From Vibrio hyugaensis (lineage in GTDB: Bacteria > Pseudomonadota > Gammaproteobacteria > Enterobacterales > Vibrionaceae), in assembly GCF_002906655.1 (NCBI RefSeq), contig NZ_CP025795.1, forward strand, positions 434,001 through 498,000: a DNA stretch of 64,000 bases, given 5' to 3'. Below the pieces are notes generated by a model that was given only the letters and a program-made list of their open reading frames with translations, did no database searches and was not told the DNA's origin. Below, in pieces: positions 26,743-35,702 of this stretch (positions within the stretch are counted from its first letter, which is position 1; each line of letters starts with the position of its first letter). The position numbers and the translations under genes were made by a program.

Positions 26743-27738
26743 CTAGAACTTCGCCATAAATGACTTAGTCAGTGGTAGACGGAAATCTTTGCCCATCATT
26801 TCATAAACGTTGAATTTCACCGTGCTCCAGTTTTCTTCAAAGTTGTATTCGAACACACTGTCACCGGTATCCAAGCTTTGTGTCATGGTCCACTCTGTAG
26901 CGTAACCAGACATACCATTGCCGTTACCAAAGTTTTTGTAAGGTGCATCCGCAGGCACACGGTAAGGGACAGTCGACAACTTCATCATACCGTTAGTAAT
27001 ACTGGTTGGCTCCGTGAGCTTACTCATAAAGTAGCTGGCGTGAACAAAGCGGCTGTGTGAGTTGCCGTTACCAATTGAACCATAGTCGGTATCACGACTC
27101 GCGTTCTCCCACGTTGGCTGAACCTTCTTGCGCATTTCAATGTGCTCTCTCATCGAAGGGTCATTCGTCATCACCATCGCTTCTTCGCCGCGATAGGTGT
27201 TCAAGCCGTCTTTATCCATTTCGATGACAAGGCGATCGCCACTCTTATCTGTGACAGACCAGTGCAGGTTAATTTCTACTGGCATACCATCCATGTGAAT
27301 CGATGCATATTCTAATGTTGGTAATGCTTTGACAACTTCATCAACCGTTGCGTAGTTGGCAAGCAGGTATTCAGCGATGGTAAATTGGGTCACCTCTGAT
27401 CCGCTTTTCGCCTCTTTCATCGTCATATCAGGGTAGAACAAGGCGTTAACCTGCATGCCTTCGCTGTTTACGCCATCGGCAACCAATTCACCATAAGCCA
27501 GTACGGCGACCATGTCGTATTTCACTGTGTAGGTATTCCCGAGACCATTACCTTGGAGCGAACGAACGTCGCCTTTGTTAATTGTACCCAGCACAGGTGA
27601 GGTCGATTCCATCCAATCCATCGTTCTAGAAGTGAAAGTGCCTAAGTCGGTATTCCATGCGACTGAGGTACAAGCGTGTGCTACACCAGTAGTAAGAGTG
27701 CCAGCAAGAAGAGCTAAGGTGATTGCTTTCAATTTCAT
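26743..27738 (-). CDS. Secreted linear-amide C-N hydrolase (choloylglycine hydrolase/penicillin V acylase family)
   Basis: 331 residues. A Sec signal peptide ends at AHA, exposing Cys 23 (CTSVAWNT) as the N-terminal nucleophile of this Ntn-hydrolase family. SRTMDW supplies the catalytic Arg and Asp, and DGVNSEGMQVNALF the oxyanion Asn region. Members cleave bile salts, penicillin V or acyl-homoserine lactones; the Gram-negative cluster often prefers the last two, but this is family knowledge. A LysR gene lies 78 bp upstream on the same strand. Confidence 0.88.
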   Translation of the reverse strand: MKLKAITLALLAGTLTTGVAHACTSVAWNTDLGTFTSRTMDWMESTSPVLGTINKGDVRSLQGNGLGNTYTVKYDMVAVLAYGELVADGVNSEGMQVNALFYPDMTMKEAKSGSEVTQFTIAEYLLANYATVDEVVKALPTLEYASIHMDGMPVEINLHWSVTDKSGDRLVIEMDKDGLNTYRGEEAMVMTNDPSMREHIEMRKKVQPTWENASRDTDYGSIGNGNSHSRFVHASYFMSKLTEPTSITNGMMKLSTVPYRVPADAPYKNFGNGNGMSGYATEWTMTQSLDTGDSVFEYNFEENWSTVKFNVYEMMGKDFRLPLTKSFMAKF

Positions 27739-27816
27739 AGTAACTCCGATTCAAGTTTAGGAACGATTTGGAGTGTACGGTGGAAAACAAAAAAGCCTAA
27801 ATCACGTTGTGAGCAT

Positions 27817-28719
27817 TCAACCCTCACTTTGGGCTGTATGGGCGTGGCTGTGCTCTTTAAACAGTCGAATCATTTCTCGGGTGACGGGGCCAGCTAGTCG
27901 GTTGTGTTGCCAAAGGTTGATAGGAAACTGAAGCACGGCATGGAGTTCATCTACTTCAATGGTCTGTAACTGTTGGTTTGCCAAAAGATCCTCCACACAA
28001 TGGGTTGGGACGATTGCCCAGCCATCGCCTGCGACTAACAGGTTTTTGAGCACATTCACACTTTCGATTTGTTGGGCGAGATTCGATATCGTCAGAGTTT
28101 GTGCAATGCCAGTATGGTGAAAATCCGCCATCAAAAGTTGCCTTGCTCGCTTAAGGGAAGTGAGGTCAACGATCTGATGTTGCTTGATAAATTCACTGGT
28201 GGCGCAAACAACAAAGGGGAGATTGAGTAGATAGGTGTAGCTGAACGCCGTCGTGGCATTGCCCGTTGGAACAAACATGACAGCAAGGTCGGCGGCGTCT
28301 TGTTCGAACAGATCTTTGGTTTCGTAATTGTTTTTGTGAAGCCAGTTCACTTTGACTAACGGGAATTTTTTGCGAATCCCAATCATCACATCTTGAATCA
28401 GTTTTCCTGGTACTAACTCGCTATGGCAGACCGTAATTTGGCTCTCGTTGCCTTGCTCTGTACTCTGGCAAAGACGTTCAAAAGACTTGGTGGTTTCAGT
28501 TAGGTTCTTTGCATGCTGATACAGTGCCAGGCCTTCTTCCGTCAATTGTGGATAGCGGGCCGAACGATCAAACAAGATCATGTTGATTTCAATTTCGAGG
28601 TTGGTGATCACCTGACCAAGTGTGGTGCGGTGTTTATTTAACCGTTTTGCTGCTGCGCTAAAAGAGCCACATTCGGCAACGGCGACAAAGGCGGTCACTT
28701 GCTCATAACTAATGTTCAT
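27817..28719 (-). CDS. LysR family transcriptional regulator
   Basis: 300 residues. HTH: AVAECGSFSAAAKRLNKHRTTLGQVITNLEIEI. The C-terminal substrate-binding domain starts near residue 90. It precedes the C-N hydrolase gene on the same strand and may control it or be co-transcribed with it. Related in its N-terminus to the regulator at 20781. Confidence 0.88.
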   Translation of the reverse strand: MNISYEQVTAFVAVAECGSFSAAAKRLNKHRTTLGQVITNLEIEINMILFDRSARYPQLTEEGLALYQHAKNLTETTKSFERLCQSTEQGNESQITVCHSELVPGKLIQDVMIGIRKKFPLVKVNWLHKNNYETKDLFEQDAADLAVMFVPTGNATTAFSYTYLLNLPFVVCATSEFIKQHQIVDLTSLKRARQLLMADFHHTGIAQTLTISNLAQQIESVNVLKNLLVAGDGWAIVPTHCVEDLLANQQLQTIEVDELHAVLQFPINLWQHNRLAGPVTREMIRLFKEHSHAHTAQSEG

Positions 28720-28812
28720 GATGGTTTGGTTCTACAAAAATAATCTTCTTCAAACCTAATGTAAGCCTTTTGCTGAGTCCAGATAGAGAAGGGTAAGTTG
28801 TGATGAACTTAC

Positions 28813-29358
28813 TTATCTCAATACTTGCTCAACTTGCTCAATAACATGCGCGTCTTCAAGCGCTTTACCCAACATCAACTGATGATTCAACAGCCCTAGC
28901 AATAGAGTATAAAGCGATTCTTTGTGTTGCGCTGAAACGTAGTTTTCCAGCATCGTCATGTACTTTTGACTCGCAAGTAACATGCATGGATCGGTGGCGA
29001 CGTTTTCTTGTCCAATCACATCAATGTAATCAGAGACAAGCTTCATCTCTTGGAAGAAACGTGGAGCAATTTGCTGGAAGATCAACACGAAGTTTTCAAC
29101 TTGTTGTTCTGTATTCGCTTCACTTGAGTTTGGTCTATCTGCTAGCACTTCTGCATCAAAGTTGACGATGGCTTCTGTCGCGGCTTTGAACAGCTCATCC
29201 TTACTTTTGTAATAGTGATAAACCGCACTTTTGCTCATGCCCAACTGTTCGCACAGCTGTCTCATACCAATGTTTTTGTAACCGAACTTAAGGAAAACTT
29301 CGGTTGCTTTTAAGGCAATTTCTCTACGTCTGCTTTCATGATCGACGACCTTCGGCAT
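28813..29358 (-). CDS. TetR/AcrR family transcriptional regulator
   Basis: 181 residues. The HTH (EVFLKFGYKNIGMRQLCEQLGMSKSAVYHYYKSKDELF) is typical of TetR repressors, followed by an all-helical ligand domain. It is divergent from the membrane protein/reductase unit at 29505. The 146-bp gap contains GACC-A/GAGTGG-like inverted motifs (GACCGAGTGGAC near 29422 and GACCAAGTGGTC near 29478); GACCAAGTGGTC is a perfect palindrome and a good operator candidate. Confidence 0.88.
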   Translation of the reverse strand: MPKVVDHESRRREIALKATEVFLKFGYKNIGMRQLCEQLGMSKSAVYHYYKSKDELFKAATEAIVNFDAEVLADRPNSSEANTEQQVENFVLIFQQIAPRFFQEMKLVSDYIDVIGQENVATDPCMLLASQKYMTMLENYVSAQHKESLYTLLLGLLNHQLMLGKALEDAHVIEQVEQVLR

Positions 29359-29477
29359 AGTTTTCTTCTCAGTTTTTATTACCGCAATGCCTTGCAGTAT
29401 AACACAAGATCTTTTATTTAGACCGAGTGGACAAAAAAGATCTTTACCTAACTCTTAAAGCGTACTAATTTAAAAAG

Positions 29478-29489
29478 ACCAAGTGGTCG
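29478..29489. promoter_or_regulatory. Candidate TetR operator palindrome
   Basis: GACCAAGTGGTC has arms GACCA and TGGTC around the central base pair step, a nearly perfect 12-bp palindrome, 15 bp before the ATG at 29505. A related GACCGAGTGGAC lies about 57 bp upstream. Together they suit a TetR-type dimer. Confidence 0.5.
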
Positions 29490-29504
29490 AAATAAGGTTT
29501 TAGT

Positions 29505-30098
29505 ATGAAAATTGATTGGAGTGTTCCTCAAACAAGAGCGGGTTTCTGGGGTGGGATTGATAAGCTGATTGGTCCGGGTGCAACAAGAGCAGAAAAGAAC
29601 TTGCAGCTTTATATACCTTTCGCCGCTGGCTTTGTCATGATGGTTTATGCGTACTTTGCACAACTGGGTTGGACTGGTATTCAGTACTTAATTGCTGGGT
29701 TGCTCACGGTGGATATTATCGGCGGTATTATTACGAACGCGACCTCAACAGCCAAGCGTTGGTTCCATCGAGAAGGGCAAGGCTTTAAGCAGCACATGAG
29801 CTTTATTCTGACTCATTTTGTGCAACTCTCCCTCTACAGTTGGGCGTTCTTGAACTTCGATATTGTGTGGATTGTTGTGATTGGTGGTTACATGGTGCTG
29901 GCGTGTAGCGTAGTCATGAAAACGCCATTGTATCTGCAACGTCCTGTTGCGCTGACTTTGTATTCGCTAAGCCTGATTATTTCGATTTACTGGGCACAAG
30001 CACCACAGGGTTTGGAATGGTTTTTACCACTGTTCTACCTAAAGTTATTGGTGAGCCACGTATTGCGTGAAGAACCGTATCGTCCAGAACAAGAATAG
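29505..30098 (+). CDS. Hypothetical integral membrane protein
   Basis: 197 residues, family not recognised. About five or six hydrophobic segments span residues 36-180; N- and C-termini are polar. Early motifs are WGGIDKLIGPGATRAEKNLQLYIPF. It is controlled, by position, by the divergent TetR gene and is followed after 11 bp by a reductase gene (now frameshifted), with which it forms a unit. Confidence 0.7.
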   Translation: MKIDWSVPQTRAGFWGGIDKLIGPGATRAEKNLQLYIPFAAGFVMMVYAYFAQLGWTGIQYLIAGLLTVDIIGGIITNATSTAKRWFHREGQGFKQHMSFILTHFVQLSLYSWAFLNFDIVWIVVIGGYMVLACSVVMKTPLYLQRPVALTLYSLSLIISIYWAQAPQGLEWFLPLFYLKLLVSHVLREEPYRPEQE

Positions 30099-30109
30099 GA
30101 AACCATGTT

Positions 30110-30978
30110 ATGAAAACGCACCCTCGAATTTTAATTGCGGGCTCAACTGGGTACTTAGGTTCGAATACTGCTGAGCTACTGCTGTTTGAACACGTTGAGT
30201 TTAAAGCCATTGCGAGAAGCAAAGCTAAGTTGCTCGCAATGGGCGTAGAAGAATCACAGGTGATTGAGGCTCAAGTGACTCATCCCGATGAGCTTGAAGG
30301 TGTTTGCGAGGGTGTCGATGTTGTTATCTCATGCTTGGGCATTACTCGCCAGAAAGATGGGTTAGGCTATTTGGATGTCGACTACCAGGCGAACTTGAAC
30401 TTACTCAAAGAAGCAGAACGAGCAGGTGTTGGTAAATTCATCTACATCTCTGCGTTTAATGCTCAGAAGTACCCTCAAGTTCGTTTGCTAGAGGCGAAAG
30501 AACGCTTTGCGAGTCGCTTCTGCAATCAACAAAATTAACCCCTTGTGTGATTCGCCCGAATGGTTTTTTCTCTGATATTACCGAGGTGTACAACATGGCG
30601 AAATCGGGTCGAGTGTTTACTTTTGGCGATGGTGAAAACTTGCTTAACCCCATTCACGGAAAAGACTTGGCGAGATTTTGTGTAGACGCGATTGATAAAA
30701 AAGAAACGGAATTGGATGTCGGTGGACCAGAAGTCTTGTCAGCCAATGAAATCGCTCGACTTGCGTTTTCTGCTCAAGCTAAGCCTGTTCGTAATACGCA
30801 TTTACCAGATATGCTTCGGAAGGTTTCACTTTCCATTGCTTGTCACTTGCCAGAAAAGTGGGGCGGTCCTGCAGAGTTCTTTCTCACCATGTTAGGTGAC
30901 GACAATATCGCTCCGACTTATGGCAACCACCATCTTAAGGACTATTTTGATGAGCTAGCTTTGGCTAACAATGGGTGA
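30110..30978 (+). pseudogene. NmrA-like NAD(P)-binding SDR protein, frameshifted
   Basis: The first frame (30110-30538) gives a Rossmann start (ILIAGSTGYLGSNTAELLL) and ends abnormally at FASRFCNQQN. The second frame (from about 30517 on) continues as LLQSTKLTPCVIRPNGFFSDI to 30978. A single missing base near 30516-30518 restores one continuous protein of about 289 residues. Atypical SDR/NmrA proteins bind NAD(P)H, and this one has lost its end unless the change is a read error. It follows the membrane gene at 29505 by 11 bp. Confidence 0.8.
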
Positions 30979-31000
30979 TTTTATTGTTTTCAATGCATCA

Positions 31001-31027
31001 AAAAGCACACATTTCTGTGTGCTTTTT
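31001..31027. terminator. Terminator between convergent genes
   Basis: Perfect 11-bp stem AAAAGCACACA/TGTGTGCTTTT with loop tttc; A-rich and T-rich flanks allow use from both sides. Confidence 0.85.
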
Positions 31028-31051
31028 CGTTTGTTATTCAGCAAAATAACG

Positions 31052-31402
31052 CTACTTTGCTTGCAGCATCTCAACCAAACCGCCGGCGTTATGCAGGTTG
31101 GTAAAACCTTGTGATTGCAAGTATTGATACGCCTGACCTGAACGATTGCCGCTACGACAGTAAAGGACGATTTGCGCGTCTTTATCGACGTTAGCAAAGT
31201 GCTTATCTAGCTCAGAGAGCGGAAAGTTAACCGCATTGTCTAAGTGATCGTCAGCAAACTCTTGTGTTGTTCGCACATCAACAATCATTGCGCCTTGTTC
31301 AATCAGTTGCCAGCCTTGCTCCGCACGCTCAGAAGCGAGTACCGTTGGCGTTGCGAAACCTAAGCTCAAGCAAGTGAATAAAATCGGAAGTAGCTTTTTC
31401 AT
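31052..31402 (-). CDS. Periplasmic rhodanese-like protein
   Basis: 116 residues. A Sec signal peptide (about residues 1-24, cleaved after VLAS) precedes a single rhodanese domain with IVDVRTTQEFADDHLDNAVNFPL and the active-site loop YCRSGNRSG (Cys 82). Small periplasmic rhodaneses of the PspE type transfer sulfane sulfur to cyanide or thiols. Single gene. Confidence 0.88.
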   Translation of the reverse strand: MKKLLPILFTCLSLGFATPTVLASERAEQGWQLIEQGAMIVDVRTTQEFADDHLDNAVNFPLSELDKHFANVDKDAQIVLYCRSGNRSGQAYQYLQSQGFTNLHNAGGLVEMLQAK

Positions 31403-31568
31403 TGAATTTTCAATCCCTAGTGATTCTGATGCAGATTATACGCGCTATCTGCTAAGGGCGATGTGCTCTTTATCGAGTTGTTTTGATTAAATGGAACACA
31501 AGTATTGGTGATTATTTTCAGAATAGCTAAAGTAAGTTATTACGAGCTACAAAATGGAAATTTAGGGA

Positions 31569-31934
31569 ATGAAAAATCTCAATATTGTTGAAATTAAATC
31601 TTTTGTTCCGGCGAAAGATTACGAGCTATCCAAGCGTTTCTATCAGGCGTTGGGCTTTGAAATGCCATCGGACGTGGGCGGCGTGGCGTACTTCTTCAAG
31701 GGCAGTTGTTCATTCTTGCTGCAAGACTTTTATGAGCCAAAACACTGCAATAATTTCATGATGCATTTGTTGGTGGAAGATGTCGCCAGTTGGCACGAAC
31801 ATATGTCGAAAGTGGACCTTAAATCGTTTGGAGCAAAGATAACGGAACTTATCGACCAGCCTTGGAAGATGCGAGAGTTCTGTTTGCACGACCCAAGCGG
31901 GGTGTTGTGGAGAATCAGTCAGAATATCGATTAA
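31569..31934 (+). CDS. VOC family protein
   Basis: 121 residues. IVEIKSFVPAKDYELSKRFYQALGFEMP at the N-terminus and MREFCLHDPSGVLWRISQ at the C-terminus are the two halves of the glyoxalase/bleomycin-resistance fold. The usual second-half Glu is replaced by Arg in LWRIS, so metal binding may be lost. No informative neighbour. Confidence 0.8.
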   Translation: MKNLNIVEIKSFVPAKDYELSKRFYQALGFEMPSDVGGVAYFFKGSCSFLLQDFYEPKHCNNFMMHLLVEDVASWHEHMSKVDLKSFGAKITELIDQPWKMREFCLHDPSGVLWRISQNID

Positions 31935-31978
31935 AAAAGCATAAAGGGAGCAGCTCGCTCTCTTCCTCGCCTTAAGTA

Positions 31979-32482
31979 CTAGTGTAACAGTCCGTACATT
32001 GCGCCTCGGTTTATGGTCGGATTCTCGGTGTAAACCAAATTCAAAAATTCAGTCGCATTTCTGCCCAACTTAGGGCAATGAAACTCTTTGTTCGCCCCTT
32101 TTTGCATTAACCATTTGAAGGACTCAAAATCATCATGAATGATGGCGGAATGTAAAGGCGAAATCTTATCTTCGTTTATCCAATTGACGTCAAACCCATG
32201 TGTTACTAACGCATCAGCCATTCTAAAACGGCTGTGACTTCCTGCCCTCAGAATCGAAGCAATGCCGTATTGCTGCTCAACCAAAGCCATGAGTTCTTCC
32301 GATACGCCAAATATCTCAAAATAGGTAATGCAATCTTCACTATCAAATATTAGGATTTCATTACCAAGAGCACATAGCATCATGCGTTCTTCCGTTATTG
32401 AGTGCTTCAAAAACACTGCCAGGGCCGTTGTGATGAAAGAGAGGGTGAAAATCGTCGTCCTGACGCTTTGTTTGATGTCCAT
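31979..32482 (-). CDS. Ankyrin-repeat protein with N-terminal membrane anchor
   Basis: 167 residues. A hydrophobic segment at residues about 8-24 is an uncleaved anchor or signal. Ankyrin-like repeats follow from about residue 85: ADALVTHGFDVNWINEDKISPLHSAI and FKWLMQKGANKEFHCPKLGRNATEFL. Such proteins bind other proteins; the partner is unknown. Ribosome site aggtag. Confidence 0.75.
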   Translation of the reverse strand: MDIKQSVRTTIFTLSFITTALAVFLKHSITEERMMLCALGNEILIFDSEDCITYFEIFGVSEELMALVEQQYGIASILRAGSHSRFRMADALVTHGFDVNWINEDKISPLHSAIIHDDFESFKWLMQKGANKEFHCPKLGRNATEFLNLVYTENPTINRGAMYGLLH

Positions 32483-32591
32483 ATCTACCTGTATTTAGTA
32501 ATAGAACTCCACAAGCATACCCGACGTTTTTGGCTCTAGGTAAACTTGGTTTATTGATTTTTTCATTGGGAGAGAAGAAGCATTAAACGAT

Positions 32592-32771
32592 TTAGGCTGC
32601 CAGCATTTTTTGCTCTTCTTCTAGCAGCCAACCATACCACCAACTCATGAATTCGAGAGTGACAATCGGGTAAGGGTTGTCATCGAAAGGTGTATTGTTA
32701 CGGTATGCGAGTCGTCCTTTTGTGACGACTTCATCCACCAATTGAAGCCCACCATCGTCATAGTCTTTCAT
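32592..32771 (-). CDS. Small RMF/CrpP-like protein, 59 residues
   Basis: Starts MKDYDDGGLQLVDEVV. The core GRLAYRNNTPFDDNPYP followed 11-12 residues later by WWYGWLLEEE matches the G-x-x-A-x-x-x-N-PY ... W-x-x-GW pattern shared by ribosome modulation factor and CrpP-like small proteins. A plausible ribosome site (aaaggg) lies upstream. Whether it binds ribosomes is untested; it is more acidic than RMF, which argues against a direct rRNA contact. Confidence 0.6.
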   Translation of the reverse strand: MKDYDDGGLQLVDEVVTKGRLAYRNNTPFDDNPYPIVTLEFMSWWYGWLLEEEQKMLAA

Positions 32772-33081
32772 TAAAGTTAACCCTTTTTGTTATGCGAAAA
32801 GCTATACATTACAGAGTTCTCTAACGCTCAATACGGCATTATCAAAAGAGCCAAAATTGAAAATGCTATTATCAATTTAAAAGACAATTAAATTAGATGG
32901 TTACTTATTGTTTAACGTTAAAGAATGTCGGCTAATGAACTGAGCTAAGTCGTCGACCCTCACAGGGTTAATGAATCGAGTTCTTATTTTTATCTCGTGG
33001 TTGCGGTCAATAAAGTTATGTAGAAAGCCAAAAATGTTTGCCAGAACATTGAGACCCAATCTCGATGAGTTGTTGAAAACA
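32772..33081. other. Intergenic stretch without a recognised gene
   Basis: About 310 bp of AT-rich sequence between the small protein gene and the end of the mannosidase operon. No open frame with a ribosome site or clear repeat was seen. Confidence 0.5.
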
Positions 33082-33109
33082 AAAGGTCAGCGCTTGCGAA
33101 CTGACCTTT
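33082..33109 (-). terminator. Terminator of the PTS-GH92 operon
   Basis: Perfect 9-bp stem AAAGGTCAG/CTGACCTTT, followed on the minus strand by TTGTTTTC. It lies 23 bp after the last gene of the operon. Confidence 0.75.
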
Positions 33110-33132
33110 GAAGAGGGAAGAGTGATAGAGGC

Positions 33133-35613
33133 TTATTGAGGCGCTTTCATCGCTTCAGATTGCTCGCCCGTCATCACGAAGTGCAACTCGCCACCCGGTT
33201 TGAACTCGGAATGGTCGAAGAAGAAGCCGTTATCCAAAGCTTTACCATTGATAGTGACAGACTTGATGTACATGTTGTCATCGGCGTTATTTTCTGTGGT
33301 GATGGTGAACGTGCCGCCTTTAACCGGAATCACTGCTTTGTCGAATAGCGGACGACCCACAGTGTAGATAGGTTCTGCCGCGTTCACTTGGTAGAAGCCT
33401 AATGCAGACATCACATACCAAGCGGACATCGCGCCTACGTCTTCATTACCAACTACGCCTTCTGGCGCAGCAAAGTACATGTCATCAAGAATGTGGTCGA
33501 CGACTTGTTGTGTCTTCCATGGTTCTGCGGTCCAGTTGAATAGGTAAGGAATGTGGTGTGAAGGCTCGTTACCAAACGCAACTTGACCAATCAAACCAGA
33601 CATATCCGGTGTTTCTGTGCCTTGGCTTTCTGCGGTGAAGGTTGCTTCTAGGTTTTTCTGGAACTCAGCATCGCCACCCATGATGGTCTTCAAGCCCGCG
33701 ATGTCATGCGGTACAAACCAAGTCCACTGCCATGCGTTACCTTCGGTGTAGTTGCCTGTTTCGTGTTCCGTACCATATGGGTCGAATGGCGTCATGAAGG
33801 TTTCATCAATCATCACCGGACGCATAAAGCCCGTCACGCCATGTTCTGCGTATTCCGTTGGGTTGTAATCGAAGTACTTTTTGTAGCCTTTCGAGCGTTC
33901 AAGGTATTGCTCTTCCGCTTGAGTATCACCGGCTGCTTTGGCGATTTGTGCGATAGCCCAATCGTAGAACGCATTTTCCAGACCGTAAGAAACAGACTCA
34001 ACCGTGTAGTCTTCAAATACTGGCTCACCATCGACACGTTGGATGGCAGGCGTGAAGCCATTTTTCTCAATGTAATCGATGTGCTTGGTTAAAGTGCGAT
34101 CCAATACACCCTGATCCCAATCGGCTTGCAGTGCTGGATAGTTCTCGTAAGTCGAAGAGTCGATCGCGGCTTTCAGCGCCAGCTCTTTTTCTTGCTGAGT
34201 AAACTCTTCTGGGAACTTGGTCATCGCATCCGCAATCACTGCTACTGCTGGGTAGCCAACCATGGTGCCTGTCTCATCGCCTAAGTGCTCCCACTTCGGC
34301 AGCAAGCCGCTTTCTGTGTACTTCTGAACTAGGTTCTTCGCGTATTGCACCGCGCGGGTTGGTTCTGTGATGGTTTTCAGCGGGTGTAATGCACGTTGGG
34401 TATCCCATAGAGAGTAAACCGAGAAGTTTGGCTGTTCTTCTGTCGCTTGACCGTAAGCGATGGAGTATTCCCCTTCGCCTTCACGAATCGAGCCTTTGCC
34501 CATGCCACGGAATCGACCGTCTACATCTTGATGCACCATAGGCGCAATCTTGGTGTGGTAAAGCGCGGTGTAGAAGATCTCTTTCTGATCTTCCGTGCCG
34601 CCTTCGATAGAGAAGTTGAGTGCTTTTGCCCATTTCTCGCGTGCGTTGTTGCGCGCAGTATCGAAAGAGACATTCGCTTCGGCATCGTAGTTGTTTTCTG
34701 CACCTTGTGGATCAACCGCAGACAGCGCCACTTGCGCGTTCAACTCTTGTGAGCCTTCATCTTCAAATTCGATGTAGGCAGTGACGTCTGCTTTGACACG
34801 CTTGATGGCATTGCCTTCGTCATCGTAAATCAATTCAGAAACGTGCTCTGCCGATAGACCGTCAACAGGCTCACCATTGGCAAGGATGTAGACGTCTTTG
34901 ATCTTCTTATCGAAAGTCGCATAGAAGAAGATTTTTTGGTTCTTTGCCCAGCCAGAGAAGTGCGCTGCATCGCGCTCGCCCGTGATGGTATGACCGTCTT
35001 CACTCACTGTCAGTTTGTTGCGCAGAGAGGTCGAACCCCAGTCACTGTTTAGGATGGAGTTGAGGTCTATCTTCAAACGTTGTGGTTGACCTTGTGGGTA
35101 GGTGTAGCGGTGGAAGCCGACACGTTCAGACGCAGTAAGCTCAGCTTTGATACCGTTCTCTGCAATCTTCACCGAGTAGTAGCCCGCTTCTGCCACTTCT
35201 GAGGTTTTGTCCATCTTGACCGAAATCGCTTCGCGGTAGTCGTCGCTGTCTTCGATGTACTTGGCTTTATCTTCGGTAAACGGCAGGAACAGAATGTCAC
35301 CTAAACCACCCATACCCGTGCCAGAAAGGTGAGTGTGGGAGAAGCCAAATAGGGTCTTTTTATCGAAGTGGTAACCTGATGAAGAGTGCCAGCCGATCAG
35401 CTCGGTATCTGGAGAAAGTTGCACCATGCCTTCTGGTACAACAGGACCCGGGAAGGTGTGTCCGTTAAAGCCTGTCCCAATGAATGGGTCGACGTATTTT
35501 AGGTTGGAAGTATCGACGCTTGGTGAGGTGTTATCGTCGTCATCGTTGCAACCAGCCAAACCAATGACACTTGCAATCACAGCGGTCGCGATAGCGGTTT
35601 TCGTAAAGTTCAT
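33133..35613 (-). CDS. GH92 family exo-alpha-mannosidase, lipoprotein (fifth of five)
   Basis: 826 residues. Lipoprotein signal with lipobox LAGC (Cys 22), next residue Asn, so outer-membrane sorting is likely. GH92 landmarks in order: YVDPFIGTGFNGHTFPG, GFSHTHLSGTG, SLWDTQRALHPL, EGNAWQWTW, GNEPSHHIPYLFNW and GNEDVGAMSAWYVMSALGFY. These regions hold the acidic residues and calcium site of this family, which removes terminal alpha-mannose with inversion. Last gene of the operon, 89 bp after its neighbour. Linkage preference cannot be read from sequence. Confidence 0.92.
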   Translation of the reverse strand: MNFTKTAIATAVIASVIGLAGCNDDDDNTSPSVDTSNLKYVDPFIGTGFNGHTFPGPVVPEGMVQLSPDTELIGWHSSSGYHFDKKTLFGFSHTHLSGTGMGGLGDILFLPFTEDKAKYIEDSDDYREAISVKMDKTSEVAEAGYYSVKIAENGIKAELTASERVGFHRYTYPQGQPQRLKIDLNSILNSDWGSTSLRNKLTVSEDGHTITGERDAAHFSGWAKNQKIFFYATFDKKIKDVYILANGEPVDGLSAEHVSELIYDDEGNAIKRVKADVTAYIEFEDEGSQELNAQVALSAVDPQGAENNYDAEANVSFDTARNNAREKWAKALNFSIEGGTEDQKEIFYTALYHTKIAPMVHQDVDGRFRGMGKGSIREGEGEYSIAYGQATEEQPNFSVYSLWDTQRALHPLKTITEPTRAVQYAKNLVQKYTESGLLPKWEHLGDETGTMVGYPAVAVIADAMTKFPEEFTQQEKELALKAAIDSSTYENYPALQADWDQGVLDRTLTKHIDYIEKNGFTPAIQRVDGEPVFEDYTVESVSYGLENAFYDWAIAQIAKAAGDTQAEEQYLERSKGYKKYFDYNPTEYAEHGVTGFMRPVMIDETFMTPFDPYGTEHETGNYTEGNAWQWTWFVPHDIAGLKTIMGGDAEFQKNLEATFTAESQGTETPDMSGLIGQVAFGNEPSHHIPYLFNWTAEPWKTQQVVDHILDDMYFAAPEGVVGNEDVGAMSAWYVMSALGFYQVNAAEPIYTVGRPLFDKAVIPVKGGTFTITTENNADDNMYIKSVTINGKALDNGFFFDHSEFKPGGELHFVMTGEQSEAMKAPQ

Positions 35614-35628
35614 AATCTTGATTCCTTA

Positions 35629-35653
35629 GGCAGGAAGCGCGTCACTTCCTGCC
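35629..35653 (-). other. Intercistronic hairpin
   Basis: Perfect 9-bp stem GGCAGGAAG/CTTCCTGCC with a 7-nt loop, just before the ribosome site (taaggaa) of the downstream GH92 gene. No T run, so processing, stability or coupling control is more likely than termination. Confidence 0.6.
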
Positions 35654-35702
35654 ACTGAGTTAATCTATCTGCTTATTCTTTAAACACGAATTACATAAAA
35701 CG

